Assembly: GCA_025362495.1 (NCBI GenBank)
Contig: JANYGI010000101.1
Location: 1 to 45,244, forward strand
Reading direction: 5' to 3'
DNA length: 45,244 nt
From: Byssovorax sp.
GTDB lineage: Bacteria; Myxococcota_A; Polyangia; Polyangiales; Polyangiaceae
The notes beneath the pieces are model-generated. The model saw nothing but the letters and a program-made list of their open reading frames with translations. It made no database searches and had not been told where the DNA came from. The position numbers and the translations under genes are program-made. This document shows positions 23,201 through 32,079 of the stretch, piece by piece; the stretch's first letter is position 1; each line of letters begins with the position of its first letter.

Positions 23201-26200
23201 GGCGTGGTACGCCGCGGCGGCGGAGGCGAGATCGCCGCCGTCGGTGTCGAGGGCGCGGGCGATTTGCAGGCGCAGCTCGATCGAGCGGGGCGCGTCGGGC
23301 TCGCGATCGGCGAGGCCCGCGACGGCGGCGACGAAGCGACCGGTCGCGCCGAGGCGCGCGGCGAGCTCCCGCGCGGCGTCGAGCCGAGCGGCGGTGGGCG
23401 GCGCGACGGCGAGCACGCGCAGGCGCGCGTCGAGTGCCTCGGCAGCGCGGCCGAGGTGCTCATCGTAGAGGCCGGCGAGCTCGTCGAGGAGCGACGCCGC
23501 GGCGGCCCCGGCAGGCCCGGTCGCGAGCTTCGCCTCGAGCGCGCGCGCGAGCACGTCGTGGCGCTTGCGGGTGCGGAGCGCGGCGAGCAAGCGCTCGGCC
23601 TCGGGGACGGTCTCGCGCGCGGTCTCGAAGGCGGACTCGAGGTACTCGGCCGAGCGCTCGGGATCGCCTTGCAATTGAGCGATTTCGCAGAGCTCGAAGA
23701 GCAGCTCGGCGCGGCTGACGCCGCCGGGGCCACGCTCTTCGCGCGGCCGCTTCACCACGAGGAGCAGGGCGCGGTAGGTGCGCGCGGCGCGCTCGAGCTG
23801 GCCTTCTTCGAGCGCGAGGCGCGCCTGGAGATGAAGGATCTCGGGCTGCGCGGGATCGATGCGCAGCGCGAGCTCGAGCTCGGCCACGGCGGCGGCGCGA
23901 TCGCCCGCCGCGAGCGAGACGCGCGCCAGCTCGTAGTGGACGAGGCCGCGCTCCTTCGGCCGGCGCGTGCCGTAGCCCGCGAGGAGCACGCGCAGCGCCG
24001 TCGCCGCCTCGTCGAGGCGCCCCGAGGCGATCAGCGCCGAGGCGAGGCGCCGCCGCAGGTTGCCTTCGTCGGGGGTGAGCGTCGACGCCTCGTGGAGCAG
24101 CGGCACGGCCGACGCCGGATCGTCGCGATGATCGACGTGGATCGCCGCCGCCTCGCACAGCAGCGCGGCGCGGGCCTCCGTCGAGGGGGCGCGCGAGGCC
24201 GACTCGGCGATCAAGCCCGCGAGGGGCTCCCACGCCTCGGCCTCGCGGTACAGCGTGGCGAGCCGCTCGCGCAGCACCTCGGGCTCGCTCGAGCGCGGCA
24301 AGTAACGCTCGAGGCGAGCGCGCGCCGCGTCGGGATCGCCCGCCGCGAGGTACGCGTCGGTGAGCCGCAGCGCGAGCGCCGAGAGCGCCTCGGGCGACGC
24401 CTGCTCGCTGAGGTCTTCCAGCACGCGCGCCGCGCCGAGGTGATCGCCGCGGGCGATGAGGAGCCGGGCCAGCGCCGCCGCCGACGCCCCCTCGCCGAGC
24501 GCGGTCGCGCGGCGGTGATCGGCGATCGCCCGGGTCGCGTCGGCGAGCTGCTCTTCGGCGCGAAGCGCCGCAGAGGCCCACAGCTTCGCGGCGCCACGCG
24601 TGTCGCCGTCGCCTTCGAGACGCGCCGCCTGCGTCTCCGTCAGCGCGACGAGATCGAGGTGATGCCCGCCCGCTTCGAGCAGCTCGGCGAGCCGCGCCCC
24701 CGAGGGCTCGTGCGCGGTCAGCTCGGCGAGGTTCTCGCGCAGCGCGGCGATCGCGCCGGCGTCGTCGCGCGAGGCCGCGAGGAGCTCGGCGAGGTCGAAC
24801 CGCAGCGTCGCGCGGCGATCGCCGTCGACCGCGACCGCGATCTGGCGCTCGCGCAGGCGCACCAGATCCGCGGCGCGCTCGTGGCCACGGTAGAGCGCGT
24901 CGAGCCGCTCGCTGGCGACGGGATCGGTGGGATTTTCGCCGAAGAGCTCTTCGTAGATCGCGATGCGCGCGGGGGCCTCGGCGAGCTCGGCCGCCGCGAC
25001 GCGGAGCCGGCGACGCTCGGCCGCGTCGAAGGGGAGCAGCGCGCTGCGGCGGTAGATCTCGACGGCGAGCTTCGCGCCGAGGCCCGCGTCGTCCGCGAGA
25101 GCGAGCCGCACGAGGACGTCGATCGCCCACGCCGCCGCGCGCGACGCCGTCTCGAAGCGCGAGCCCGCGCGCCGCGGCTCCGTCCAGCGATCGGTCGCGG
25201 CCGCGAGGACCGTCTCGGCGATCGAGGTCGCGAGCGCGCGATCGGCGACCGCCCCCTCGGCGATCTCCGCGGCCTCCGCCCAGCGATCGAGATCGCCGCC
25301 CGAGGCCACCGCGAGCCGCTGCAGCGTGGCGATCAGCGCTCGATCGGGCGAGCGCCGCTGCACGGCGGCGAGCGCCTCGAGCACGTCGAGGTGATCGGGA
25401 TCGAGCGCGAGCACGCGGGTGAGCGCCGCTTCGGCCGCGACGAGATCGAGGCGGCGATCGCGCTCCCACAGCGCGACGTGCCAGAGCAGCGCGCGCGCGA
25501 CGAGCGGCGACACGTCGGGCCGCGCGTCGAACCCAGCGCCCAGCGCCGCGGCGAGCACGTCGGTGCGATCGGCGGTGTCGGCGAGGCGGATCGCGCTGTC
25601 GGCGAGGCCGTCCGTCGGGGCGAGGGAGAGCGCGCGGAACGTCGCGTCGAAGGCCGCGGAAGCGTCGCCGCGGCGGCGTTCGAGGAGCCCCGCGGTCTCG
25701 ACGAGGATCGCCGCGCGCGCGCCGTCGTCGGCCGCCGCCACGAGGCGCGGCTCGAGCAGCGCGATCGTGCCGGCCCAGTCGTCCGCGGCCGTGTAGATGC
25801 GGCCGAGGAGCGTCGTCGCGGAGCCCAGCAACGCGGGCGCGTCCTTCGCAGAGACGCCGCCGTCGGTGGAGCCGAGGCGCGCGACGAGCGCTTCGAGCCC
25901 GCGCCTGGCGCCCGCGTCGTCGGCGCGCAGCGAGAGCGCGAGATCGTACGCCGCGATCGCCTCGCCGAGGCTCCCGGTGCGCTCGCGGTGCAGATCGCCG
26001 ACGCGCACCCAGAGATCGGCGCCGCGCGAGGGCTCCGCCGTGATCGCGGCCTCGTGCTCCAGCAAGGCCGCCAGCTCGGTCCAGCGCGACGTCTTCTCGA
26101 GCAGCGCCGCGAGCGCGTCGGCGCTCTCGGCGTCTTCGCCGAAGCGCGCGCGGAGCTCGGTCCATGCGGTGATCGCGCGCGCCGCGTCGCCGATCTGCTC

Positions 26201-29200
26201 GTCGTACAGCCGCGCCACGCGCGCGTAGCCGCGGCGCGCGGTGTCCCCGTCGAGGCCGGCCGCGCGCTGCTCCAGCACCTCGGCCAGCTCCTGCCAGCGT
26301 TGCCCGGCGGTCAGCGCGCTCGCGAGGCCGTCGAGCGCCTCGGCGTCGCGCGGATCTTCGGCGAGCGCCGATCGGTACGCGCGGATGGCCCGCTCCGCGT
26401 CGCCAGCCTCGGCCCAGGCGAGGCGCGAGAGCTCGGCCCGCGCCGCGCGTCGCGCCGGCGCCTCGGGCTCGATCGTCGCGAGCGTCTCGAGCACGTCGCA
26501 GCGCTGGAGCACGAGCTCGCGCGCAGCTTCACCACCACCGATCGCCGCGAGCCGCGCCCCGAGGAGGCGATCGAGATCTCGCGCAGCCGCGACCGCCGCC
26601 GGCTCCCCCGCGGGCGCGCTCGCGAGGATCACCTGGCGGAGGGCCGTCGCCCGCTCGACGTCGCCGAGATCGCGCTCGTAGACGGTGGCCGCGCGCGCGA
26701 GCAGATCGAGGCGCACCGCGCCCTCGGCCAGCTCCGCCGCAGCAGCCAGGGCGCCGGCGAGGCGCTCTTGCTTTCCGAGCTTCACGGCCAGCAGCGCCAG
26801 CTCTTCGCGATGCTCGACGATCGCGGGCTCGAGCAGCAGCAAGGCCGCCAGCCCCTCGAAGGCGCCGGCCTCGTCGCCGAGCTCGTCGAGCCGCAGCCGG
26901 ACGAGCGCTTTTTGCCGGTCCGCGCGCTCCGCCTTCGTCGCTGCGCCCTCGAGATCCACCTCCAGCACGCGCGCCAGATCCTGCGTGTTGCCGTCGGCGC
27001 GATACCGCACCTTGAGCCGCGCCGCCGCCGCGAGCCGCGCCGCCGTCGCCTCGGGGCTGGCGACGCCCGCCGACGCGCCGAGCACGCGCTCCAGCAGATC
27101 GTAGGCCTCGACGCGGCCCGGCTCGGCGTCGAGCATCGCTTCGAGGATCGCCACGGCGCTCGCCGGCTCGCCGAGCCCGTCGATCCACAGCCCGGCGATC
27201 CGCGCGCGGAGCTTCTGCGCGGCCTCGCCTTCGAGCGCGCCGAGCTGCCGCTCGAGCAGCGCGATCAGCGGCCGATGACGCCCGTGGCGCTCGTAGAGCC
27301 GCTCCAGCGCGGTGCGGATCCGCACGTCGTCGCGCAGCGCGAGGAGGGCCTCGAAGTAGCCCATCGCGCGGCCGGTATCGGCGGCGAGATCCTTCGCCGC
27401 GAGCGCCGCGTCCTCGAGCAGCTCGCGCCGCGTCGCGTGATCGTCGGTGCGCGCGATGACGTCGTCGTAGAGCGAGAACAGCTCGTCCCAGCGCTCACCG
27501 AGGTTGTACGTGAGCTTGAGGCGCTCGAACGCCCAGGTGGACAGCGGGGCCAGAGCCACCGTGCGACGCAGCAGGGCGACCACGGTCTCCTGATCGTCGA
27601 ACCACTCCTCGTGGTACTCGACCGCGCGTCGGCCGAGCTCCTCGATCGTCTCGCCTTCGACGCCGATCGGCAGCGGCCTCGGCTCGCCGCCGACCCCGAG
27701 CGCGCGGCGATACGCGGCCGCCACGCGATCGGCGCCGCCGACCTCGAGCGCGAGCGCCGAGGCGCGATCCCACGTCGCGAGATCGAACGGCGCTTCGTCG
27801 AGGGCGCGCAGGGCGATCCCGAGCGCGCGCTCCGGCGCGATCGACGGCTCGTCGAGCAGGCGCTCGAACCAGCCGCGGCGCGCCGGCGAGAGGTCGGCGA
27901 CGTCGGCGGGTGTCTCGAGGAGCAGCTCGTAGAGCGCAGCGCGGGCCTCCGCGTCGGGCGCGGCCTGCGCGGCGCGCTCCAGCAGCGCCGACGCCGCGGC
28001 CTGCGTCTCCGATCGCGCGAGCAGCCGCTTGACCAGAGCGATCGCCGGCCCCGACGCGCCCCCTTCGAGCACCGTCGCGATCCGCTCCAGCGCCTCCGCC
28101 GGTCGATCGAGGCGATCGAGAAGCAGCGTGGCGATCGCGAGGTCCTGCGCCGCCCGCGCGTCACCTTCCGCGCGATCGCGGCGCTGCAAGAGCAGGCTCA
28201 CCGCGCCCTCGGCGTCGCCGCGGACGAGGAGGATCCGCGCCCGCGCCGAGAGAGCGGCGTCATGCTCGGGATCGAGCGCGATCACCCGCTCGTACAGATC
28301 CGCCGCGGCCGCCGGATCCCCGAGCGCACCCTCCTCGGCCTCGGCCCACGCCACGAGCAGCGGCACGCGCGCAGCGGCCTCGGCACGCGCGACGCGGAAG
28401 CCAAAGAGCCACCGTCGGTCCGTCGCGCGCACGGCCCCGCGCGCCGCCAGGAACGCCTCGAAATCAGCCGCCGCCGCTTCCGTGTCTCCCTCGTCTGCCT
28501 CCAGAATCACGCGGTACTCCGCGGCGACCTCGGCGTCGCGCGCCGGGTCCGACGCCAGCACGCGCACCCGCGCCGCGCGCAGCGCCGAGCGCGTCTCCGC
28601 CGACAGCGCGGCGCCGCGCGGCGCTTCGAGCGCGGACGCCGACTGCGCGAGGAGCCAGTCGATCGCCCCCGCGCGCCGCAGCGCGTCCTCGTGATGGAGT
28701 AGCGTGCGCGCGGCGTCGTCGGCGTCAGGCGCGGTCCGCAGCAGCACCGCGATCGCCGCGGGCACGCGCTCCCACGCGTCGGCGTCGCGATAGAGTTCGA
28801 GCAGCGCCGACGCCGTGGCGCGATCGTCGGGCGTCACCGCGAGCACGCGCTCGTACAGCCGCTGCGCCGACGCCGCGTCACCCGCCTGCAGCGCGGCCTC
28901 GGCGGCGCGCACGAACGCCGCCGCGGCGGCCTCGGGGCGCGACAGCCGGCCACCCTCGATCTCGCCGATCCGCTCCAGCCACGTCGCCACGTCGCGCGGA
29001 TCCACGGCGATCGCCACGCGCCGCTCGATCGCCGCGCGCACCAGATCCACGTCGTCCGCCGCGCGCGCGACCTCCTCGATCGCCGCGAGCGCCTCGTCCC
29101 CCAGCGCCGCGTCGAGGCCGAGCAGCACGCCGTAGTGCTGCGCCGCGCGAGCGTGCCAGCCTTGCGCCACGGCGATCTCCGCGAGCCGCCGCAGCGTCGC

Positions 29201-31939
29201 GGTTCGATCGTCGCCCGTGGTCCGCTCGAGCAGCCCGCTGAGCTCCGCGTAGAGCGCCTCCCAGTCGCCGCGCGCCTCGTGGAGATCGAGCAGCTCCGCG
29301 AACGCCGTCTCGTCCGTCGGATCCTCGGCCAGCGCGCTCCGGTACGTGGCGACGGCCGCGGCCGTATCGCCGAGGGTCCGCCGCTCGATCGCCCCGATGG
29401 CGTACAGCAACGCCCGCCGCCGCGACGGATCCGTCGCGCGCCCGAGCGCCGCGCGATGCAGCGAGAGCCGCTCCTCGGGGCTCCCCTGCTCGCGCAGCAG
29501 ATCGTCCATCCGATCGTGGAGCTCGTGCGACGACGGCTCCGCCGCCAGCGCGCGCCGCAGCACCTCGAGCGCGCCGGCCACGTCGCCGCTCGCCGCGAGC
29601 GCGTCGCCCGCGCGGCGCGCGAGCAAGCTCAGCGCCGGGCCCACGATTTCCCGCTCACCCAGCACGCGCCGCAGCACCCCCGCGCTCCGCGTCGCGTCGG
29701 CCCCGGCCACCTGCTCGACGCGCTCGATCCACGCCGGGACGTCGGCCGGTGCGCCCTCGATCGCCAGCTCGAGCCCGCGCCCCGCGATGTCGACGGCGCG
29801 CTTCGGATCGCGCAGATCGCGGTGCGCGACGAGCGCCGCCTCGTGCAGCGCCTCGAGCCGATCTTCGACGCGATCGAGCAGCGCCGCGCGCGCCTCGAGC
29901 ACGCGGAGCAGCACCGTCCACGCGCCCTCGCTGCGCGCCAGCGGCTCGAGCACCTCGGCCGCCGCGAGCCGCAATTCCCCCGCGGCCAGCATCTTGTCGA
30001 GGGCGAGCCGGCTGGTCCGCTCCGCCGGATCGATCGCCAGGGCCTGCCGGTACGCATCGAGCGCGCCGCGCGCGTCGCCGAGGCGCGCCAGACGCACCTG
30101 GCCGAGCCGCGAGAAGATCCCCGCGCGCTCGTTCTCCGGCGCCGTCGCCGCGTCGGACCCGAGCGCCGCCGCGAGATCCTCCCAGCGCCGCTCCGTCTCG
30201 AGCAGCGGGATCAGCCGCGTCAGCGCCTCGCGCGTCGGCCCGTAGACGTCGATCCACGCCTTCCACGCGTCGAGCGCCGCGGCGCGATCGGGCAGCTTCG
30301 TCGAGCGGATCTCGGCCGCACGGAAGGCGATCTCGCGCGCGCTCGCCCGATCCGTCGCCTTGCTCGCGCGAAGGTCCAGCACCTCGCAGAGCTCCACGTA
30401 CGCGCCCGAGCCCTCGAGCAGCCGCTCGAGCGCGGTGAGCGCCTCGGCCTCTTCACTCGTCCCGAGCAGCTTGCGGTACGCGCCGATCGCTCCGACCGCG
30501 TCGCGCAGCTCGACCTCGTACAGGCTCGCGAGCCGCAGCGTCGCCGCGACGCGCGCCTCGTCCGTCGGCTCGATCTCCGCGAGCCGCCCGAGCGCCACGG
30601 CCAGCGCGCGATGGTCCTTCGCCTCCGCGCAGATCGTCTCCAGCGCCCGCGCCGCGCGCAGCGTCGCCGGATCTTCCGCGCGCGCGTCGAGCGCCGCCTG
30701 GTAGGCCACCCGAGCCTTGCGCGCGTCGCCGAGCTCCATCAACAGATCGCCGAGATCGGCGTTGATCCTCGCTCGCACGACGGGATCCTTGGCGCCAGTC
30801 GCGGCCCGCGTGAGCACCTTCGTCGCCTCGAGCTGCTTGTCGAGCGCCGAGGCGATCTTCACGAACCGCGCCCGCACCTCGTGGTCGGCGGGATCGAGCG
30901 GCAAGATCGCCTCGTCGAGCGCGAACGTCTTCTCGGGATCGGCCAGCCGCTCGAACGTCAGCGCCGAGAGCCGCTTCTGCGCGTCGAGCCGCTTCGGCCC
31001 GCGCAGCATCTCGATCTCGACGCCCAGCATCCGCGCCGCTTCGCCCGGCTCGCCCGACGCCTCGAACGCGCTCGACAGCGCTGACGCCGCGCGCGCCGCC
31101 ACGCCCTTGTGACCGAGCAATTCGCCGGCGATCGCCCGCGCCGCCGGGTGCGACGGATCGACGCGGAGCAGCTCTTCCACGTGCGGCAGCGCGCGCTCCA
31201 CCTCACCGAGCCCGCCCGCATAGAGCGAGATCAACCGCACGCGCAAGAGCCGCGTCGCGTCCACGTCGGGCGACGTCGCGTCCCCGGAAAGAGCCTGCTC
31301 CAGCAGCTTGGCCAGCTCCGCGAGCTTGCCGCCGCGCTCGTAGCAATCCTCCAGGGCCCGCCGCGAGGTCACGTCGGTGGGATCGATCTTGAGCACCTCC
31401 AGATGGATCTTCGCCGATCGATCCTCGTCGCCCGCCATCAGCACCGCGGCCTGCTGCAGCATCCGGAGCTGCTCGGCGCGCTCGGTCTGCAGGCCCGCCG
31501 CGGTCGCGTACATCTCGCCGAGCTTGCGATTCTCGCCCTTGCCCGACAGCACTGCCTCGAGCTTCTGGAACACCGTCGCGTCGCCGGGCGACAGCGAGAA
31601 CGCGCGCTCCAGGTAGGGCTCCGCGCCGTCGACGTCGCCGAACACCTCGGCGAAGAAGCTCCCCGCGTGGAGCAGGAACGCCGTCTGCGCGCCGGGGTTC
31701 ATGCTGCGGAGCTTCTTGTCCTTGCTGAAGCGCTCGTACGCGAACGCCAGCTCGGCGACGCGATCGTCGCGCAGCGCCGCGTCGTGCAGCTGCTCCCACA
31801 TGGCGTCGTGCGTCTGCCCGCGCGCCAGGGCGCTGACGAGCAGATCCAGCACGGCCGCCTCGTTCTCCAGCTTCTGCTGGAGCGCCGTGGCGAGGGTATC
31901 GATGCGGAGCGAGTTGCGGAGGGGCTTCGGATCGGACAT
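20237..31939 (-). CDS. Giant tetratricopeptide-repeat (TPR) protein, 3900 residues
   Basis: This is one uninterrupted frame of 3900 codons from the ATG at 31939. Nearly the whole length is helical repeats of about 34-40 residues with the TPR pattern: small residues at positions 8, 20 and 27, and phrases like AYRKALA.DP.D. Examples are AIAAYDLALSLRADDAGARRG, AVATYRSALAEDPTDETAF and AIRAYRSALAEDPRDAEALD. Repeats are highly diverged at DNA level. There is no signal peptide, membrane segment or catalytic domain. The N-terminus (residues 1-60) is a charged helical cap. The composition is very rich in Ala, Leu, Arg, Glu and Asp. TPR superhelices are protein-docking scaffolds; this one could be several hundred nanometres long if fully extended. 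The partner is unknown. It is divergent from the 32080 operon, with 140 bp between. Confidence 0.95.
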   Translation of the reverse strand: MSDPKPLRNSLRIDTLATALQQKLENEAAVLDLLVSALARGQTHDAMWEQLHDAALRDDRVAELAFAYERFSKDKKLRSMNPGAQTAFLLHAGSFFAEVFGDVDGAEPYLERAFSLSPGDATVFQKLEAVLSGKGENRKLGEMYATAAGLQTERAEQLRMLQQAAVLMAGDEDRSAKIHLEVLKIDPTDVTSRRALEDCYERGGKLAELAKLLEQALSGDATSPDVDATRLLRVRLISLYAGGLGEVERALPHVEELLRVDPSHPAARAIAGELLGHKGVAARAASALSSAFEASGEPGEAARMLGVEIEMLRGPKRLDAQKRLSALTFERLADPEKTFALDEAILPLDPADHEVRARFVKIASALDKQLEATKVLTRAATGAKDPVVRARINADLGDLLMELGDARKARVAYQAALDARAEDPATLRAARALETICAEAKDHRALAVALGRLAEIEPTDEARVAATLRLASLYEVELRDAVGAIGAYRKLLGTSEEAEALTALERLLEGSGAYVELCEVLDLRASKATDRASAREIAFRAAEIRSTKLPDRAAALDAWKAWIDVYGPTREALTRLIPLLETERRWEDLAAALGSDAATAPENERAGIFSRLGQVRLARLGDARGALDAYRQALAIDPAERTSRLALDKMLAAGELRLAAAEVLEPLARSEGAWTVLLRVLEARAALLDRVEDRLEALHEAALVAHRDLRDPKRAVDIAGRGLELAIEGAPADVPAWIERVEQVAGADATRSAGVLRRVLGEREIVGPALSLLARRAGDALAASGDVAGALEVLRRALAAEPSSHELHDRMDDLLREQGSPEERLSLHRAALGRATDPSRRRALLYAIGAIERRTLGDTAAAVATYRSALAEDPTDETAFAELLDLHEARGDWEALYAELSGLLERTTGDDRTATLRRLAEIAVAQGWHARAAQHYGVLLGLDAALGDEALAAIEEVARAADDVDLVRAAIERRVAIAVDPRDVATWLERIGEIEGGRLSRPEAAAAAFVRAAEAALQAGDAASAQRLYERVLAVTPDDRATASALLELYRDADAWERVPAAIAVLLRTAPDADDAARTLLHHEDALRRAGAIDWLLAQSASALEAPRGAALSAETRSALRAARVRVLASDPARDAEVAAEYRVILEADEGDTEAAAADFEAFLAARGAVRATDRRWLFGFRVARAEAAARVPLLVAWAEAEEGALGDPAAAADLYERVIALDPEHDAALSARARILLVRGDAEGAVSLLLQRRDRAEGDARAAQDLAIATLLLDRLDRPAEALERIATVLEGGASGPAIALVKRLLARSETQAAASALLERAAQAAPDAEARAALYELLLETPADVADLSPARRGWFERLLDEPSIAPERALGIALRALDEAPFDLATWDRASALALEVGGADRVAAAYRRALGVGGEPRPLPIGVEGETIEELGRRAVEYHEEWFDDQETVVALLRRTVALAPLSTWAFERLKLTYNLGERWDELFSLYDDVIARTDDHATRRELLEDAALAAKDLAADTGRAMGYFEALLALRDDVRIRTALERLYERHGRHRPLIALLERQLGALEGEAAQKLRARIAGLWIDGLGEPASAVAILEAMLDAEPGRVEAYDLLERVLGASAGVASPEATAARLAAAARLKVRYRADGNTQDLARVLEVDLEGAATKAERADRQKALVRLRLDELGDEAGAFEGLAALLLLEPAIVEHREELALLAVKLGKQERLAGALAAAAELAEGAVRLDLLARAATVYERDLGDVERATALRQVILASAPAGEPAAVAAARDLDRLLGARLAAIGGGEAARELVLQRCDVLETLATIEPEAPARRAARAELSRLAWAEAGDAERAIRAYRSALAEDPRDAEALDGLASALTAGQRWQELAEVLEQRAAGLDGDTARRGYARVARLYDEQIGDAARAITAWTELRARFGEDAESADALAALLEKTSRWTELAALLEHEAAITAEPSRGADLWVRVGDLHRERTGSLGEAIAAYDLALSLRADDAGARRGLEALVARLGSTDGGVSAKDAPALLGSATTLLGRIYTAADDWAGTIALLEPRLVAAADDGARAAILVETAGLLERRRGDASAAFDATFRALSLAPTDGLADSAIRLADTADRTDVLAAALGAGFDARPDVSPLVARALLWHVALWERDRRLDLVAAEAALTRVLALDPDHLDVLEALAAVQRRSPDRALIATLQRLAVASGGDLDRWAEAAEIAEGAVADRALATSIAETVLAAATDRWTEPRRAGSRFETASRAAAWAIDVLVRLALADDAGLGAKLAVEIYRRSALLPFDAAERRRLRVAAAELAEAPARIAIYEELFGENPTDPVASERLDALYRGHERAADLVRLRERQIAVAVDGDRRATLRFDLAELLAASRDDAGAIAALRENLAELTAHEPSGARLAELLEAGGHHLDLVALTETQAARLEGDGDTRGAAKLWASAALRAEEQLADATRAIADHRRATALGEGASAAALARLLIARGDHLGAARVLEDLSEQASPEALSALALRLTDAYLAAGDPDAARARLERYLPRSSEPEVLRERLATLYREAEAWEPLAGLIAESASRAPSTEARAALLCEAAAIHVDHRDDPASAVPLLHEASTLTPDEGNLRRRLASALIASGRLDEAATALRVLLAGYGTRRPKERGLVHYELARVSLAAGDRAAAVAELELALRIDPAQPEILHLQARLALEEGQLERAARTYRALLLVVKRPREERGPGGVSRAELLFELCEIAQLQGDPERSAEYLESAFETARETVPEAERLLAALRTRKRHDVLARALEAKLATGPAGAAAASLLDELAGLYDEHLGRAAEALDARLRVLAVAPPTAARLDAARELAARLGATGRFVAAVAGLADREPDAPRSIELRLQIARALDTDGGDLASAAAAYHAAEALLEPDGDSARLDGVRAALARIHELRGDTAALAELLEKQIARAADGPAAAEPLYRLAALRLADPSQHAAATELLDRALAADPQNDRAESLLRGALAIAPGSAPVLAALEHFARETGRDRLLVEALLLLWECEPRAGESRRLDSSQIEEAVAIADRLGDRPLVESLLEKAISRAESVGDAAFGWAISLLAERRLEDGRLADAVTLKERAARAAEPERERALLLEAAGIAAGPLVDLATAARILEELRSREPAEREIWQPLAEVYRRLGDRDRLAVLLDETAKILDSAAERAELRLERARMVMVDDELRAITLLEEIVEDDPTAVPAAKLLTDLLEKHGRKEALIAVLGRRIDVAKDRQDVPVIVALSLRLGALMEQEWDEGGALDLYHAALDWDGKNRDLLRAIVRIGMAREDSMALGSALDQLLVVEQGEPAAELALRLARIRAAHEDGEGAELALEQGFAACPTNVELREELIRRYEVSESWGKLAALHVAEADAQPAKAARVASLCLAADILRSRAGDAAGAAAILVRALDLDPTDRDVLLALVDAYGALGEHARAVEAVGIALAVTPEDAWLYRARASLHEALGDEHRALLDLEQAHWRSGGGYAGELVLLLERAASAPRGTSNDERLAGRALHLRLAEVLSMAGEIDRARAELVELTRTDGQDRAALRALASLEDKHGAWDVATAAYLRLLPLEDDEGLTAAALKLADACERGGHLGEARSALERARDVAPHSAAVRVRLRDVYNVLGAGRELAQLILEDAAASTDAAVKCGLLLHAGRLLLDGGEAPAHAAAVLEEARSLLAPQPPSAGPRADEQEILLLLADAYVLIGRGGDARTLLDIAVAAHKGRRSKQLAAVHRKRAQLELSVGDRAAALAALTRSFEGDPQNAALAMELGELAIELKDLELASRAYRGATLMKLSPSGSTEGVPLVARAHAYFQLARIAVAQGDRRKARLMIDKAVADDATHEGARHLLEQLRAG

Positions 31940-32079
31940 GAGCGCGCCCCGGAACGTATCAAGCCCTCTGCGAAAAGGATGCTCCTCGCAACGAACCGCA
32001 CAGTTCTGCCGTTTACACGGGCATTCGAGGCCACCCGGGTATCATCACCTCGCATGACCCCGAGCCCGACGAGCCGCGG

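Noticed and set aside
21152-28702. A 2516-codon plus-strand frame opposite the TPR gene
   Set aside because: It is an antisense shadow. Its translation is Arg/Glu-rich low complexity, while the opposite strand gives clear TPR repeats over the same bases. Very high third-position GC keeps antisense frames open.
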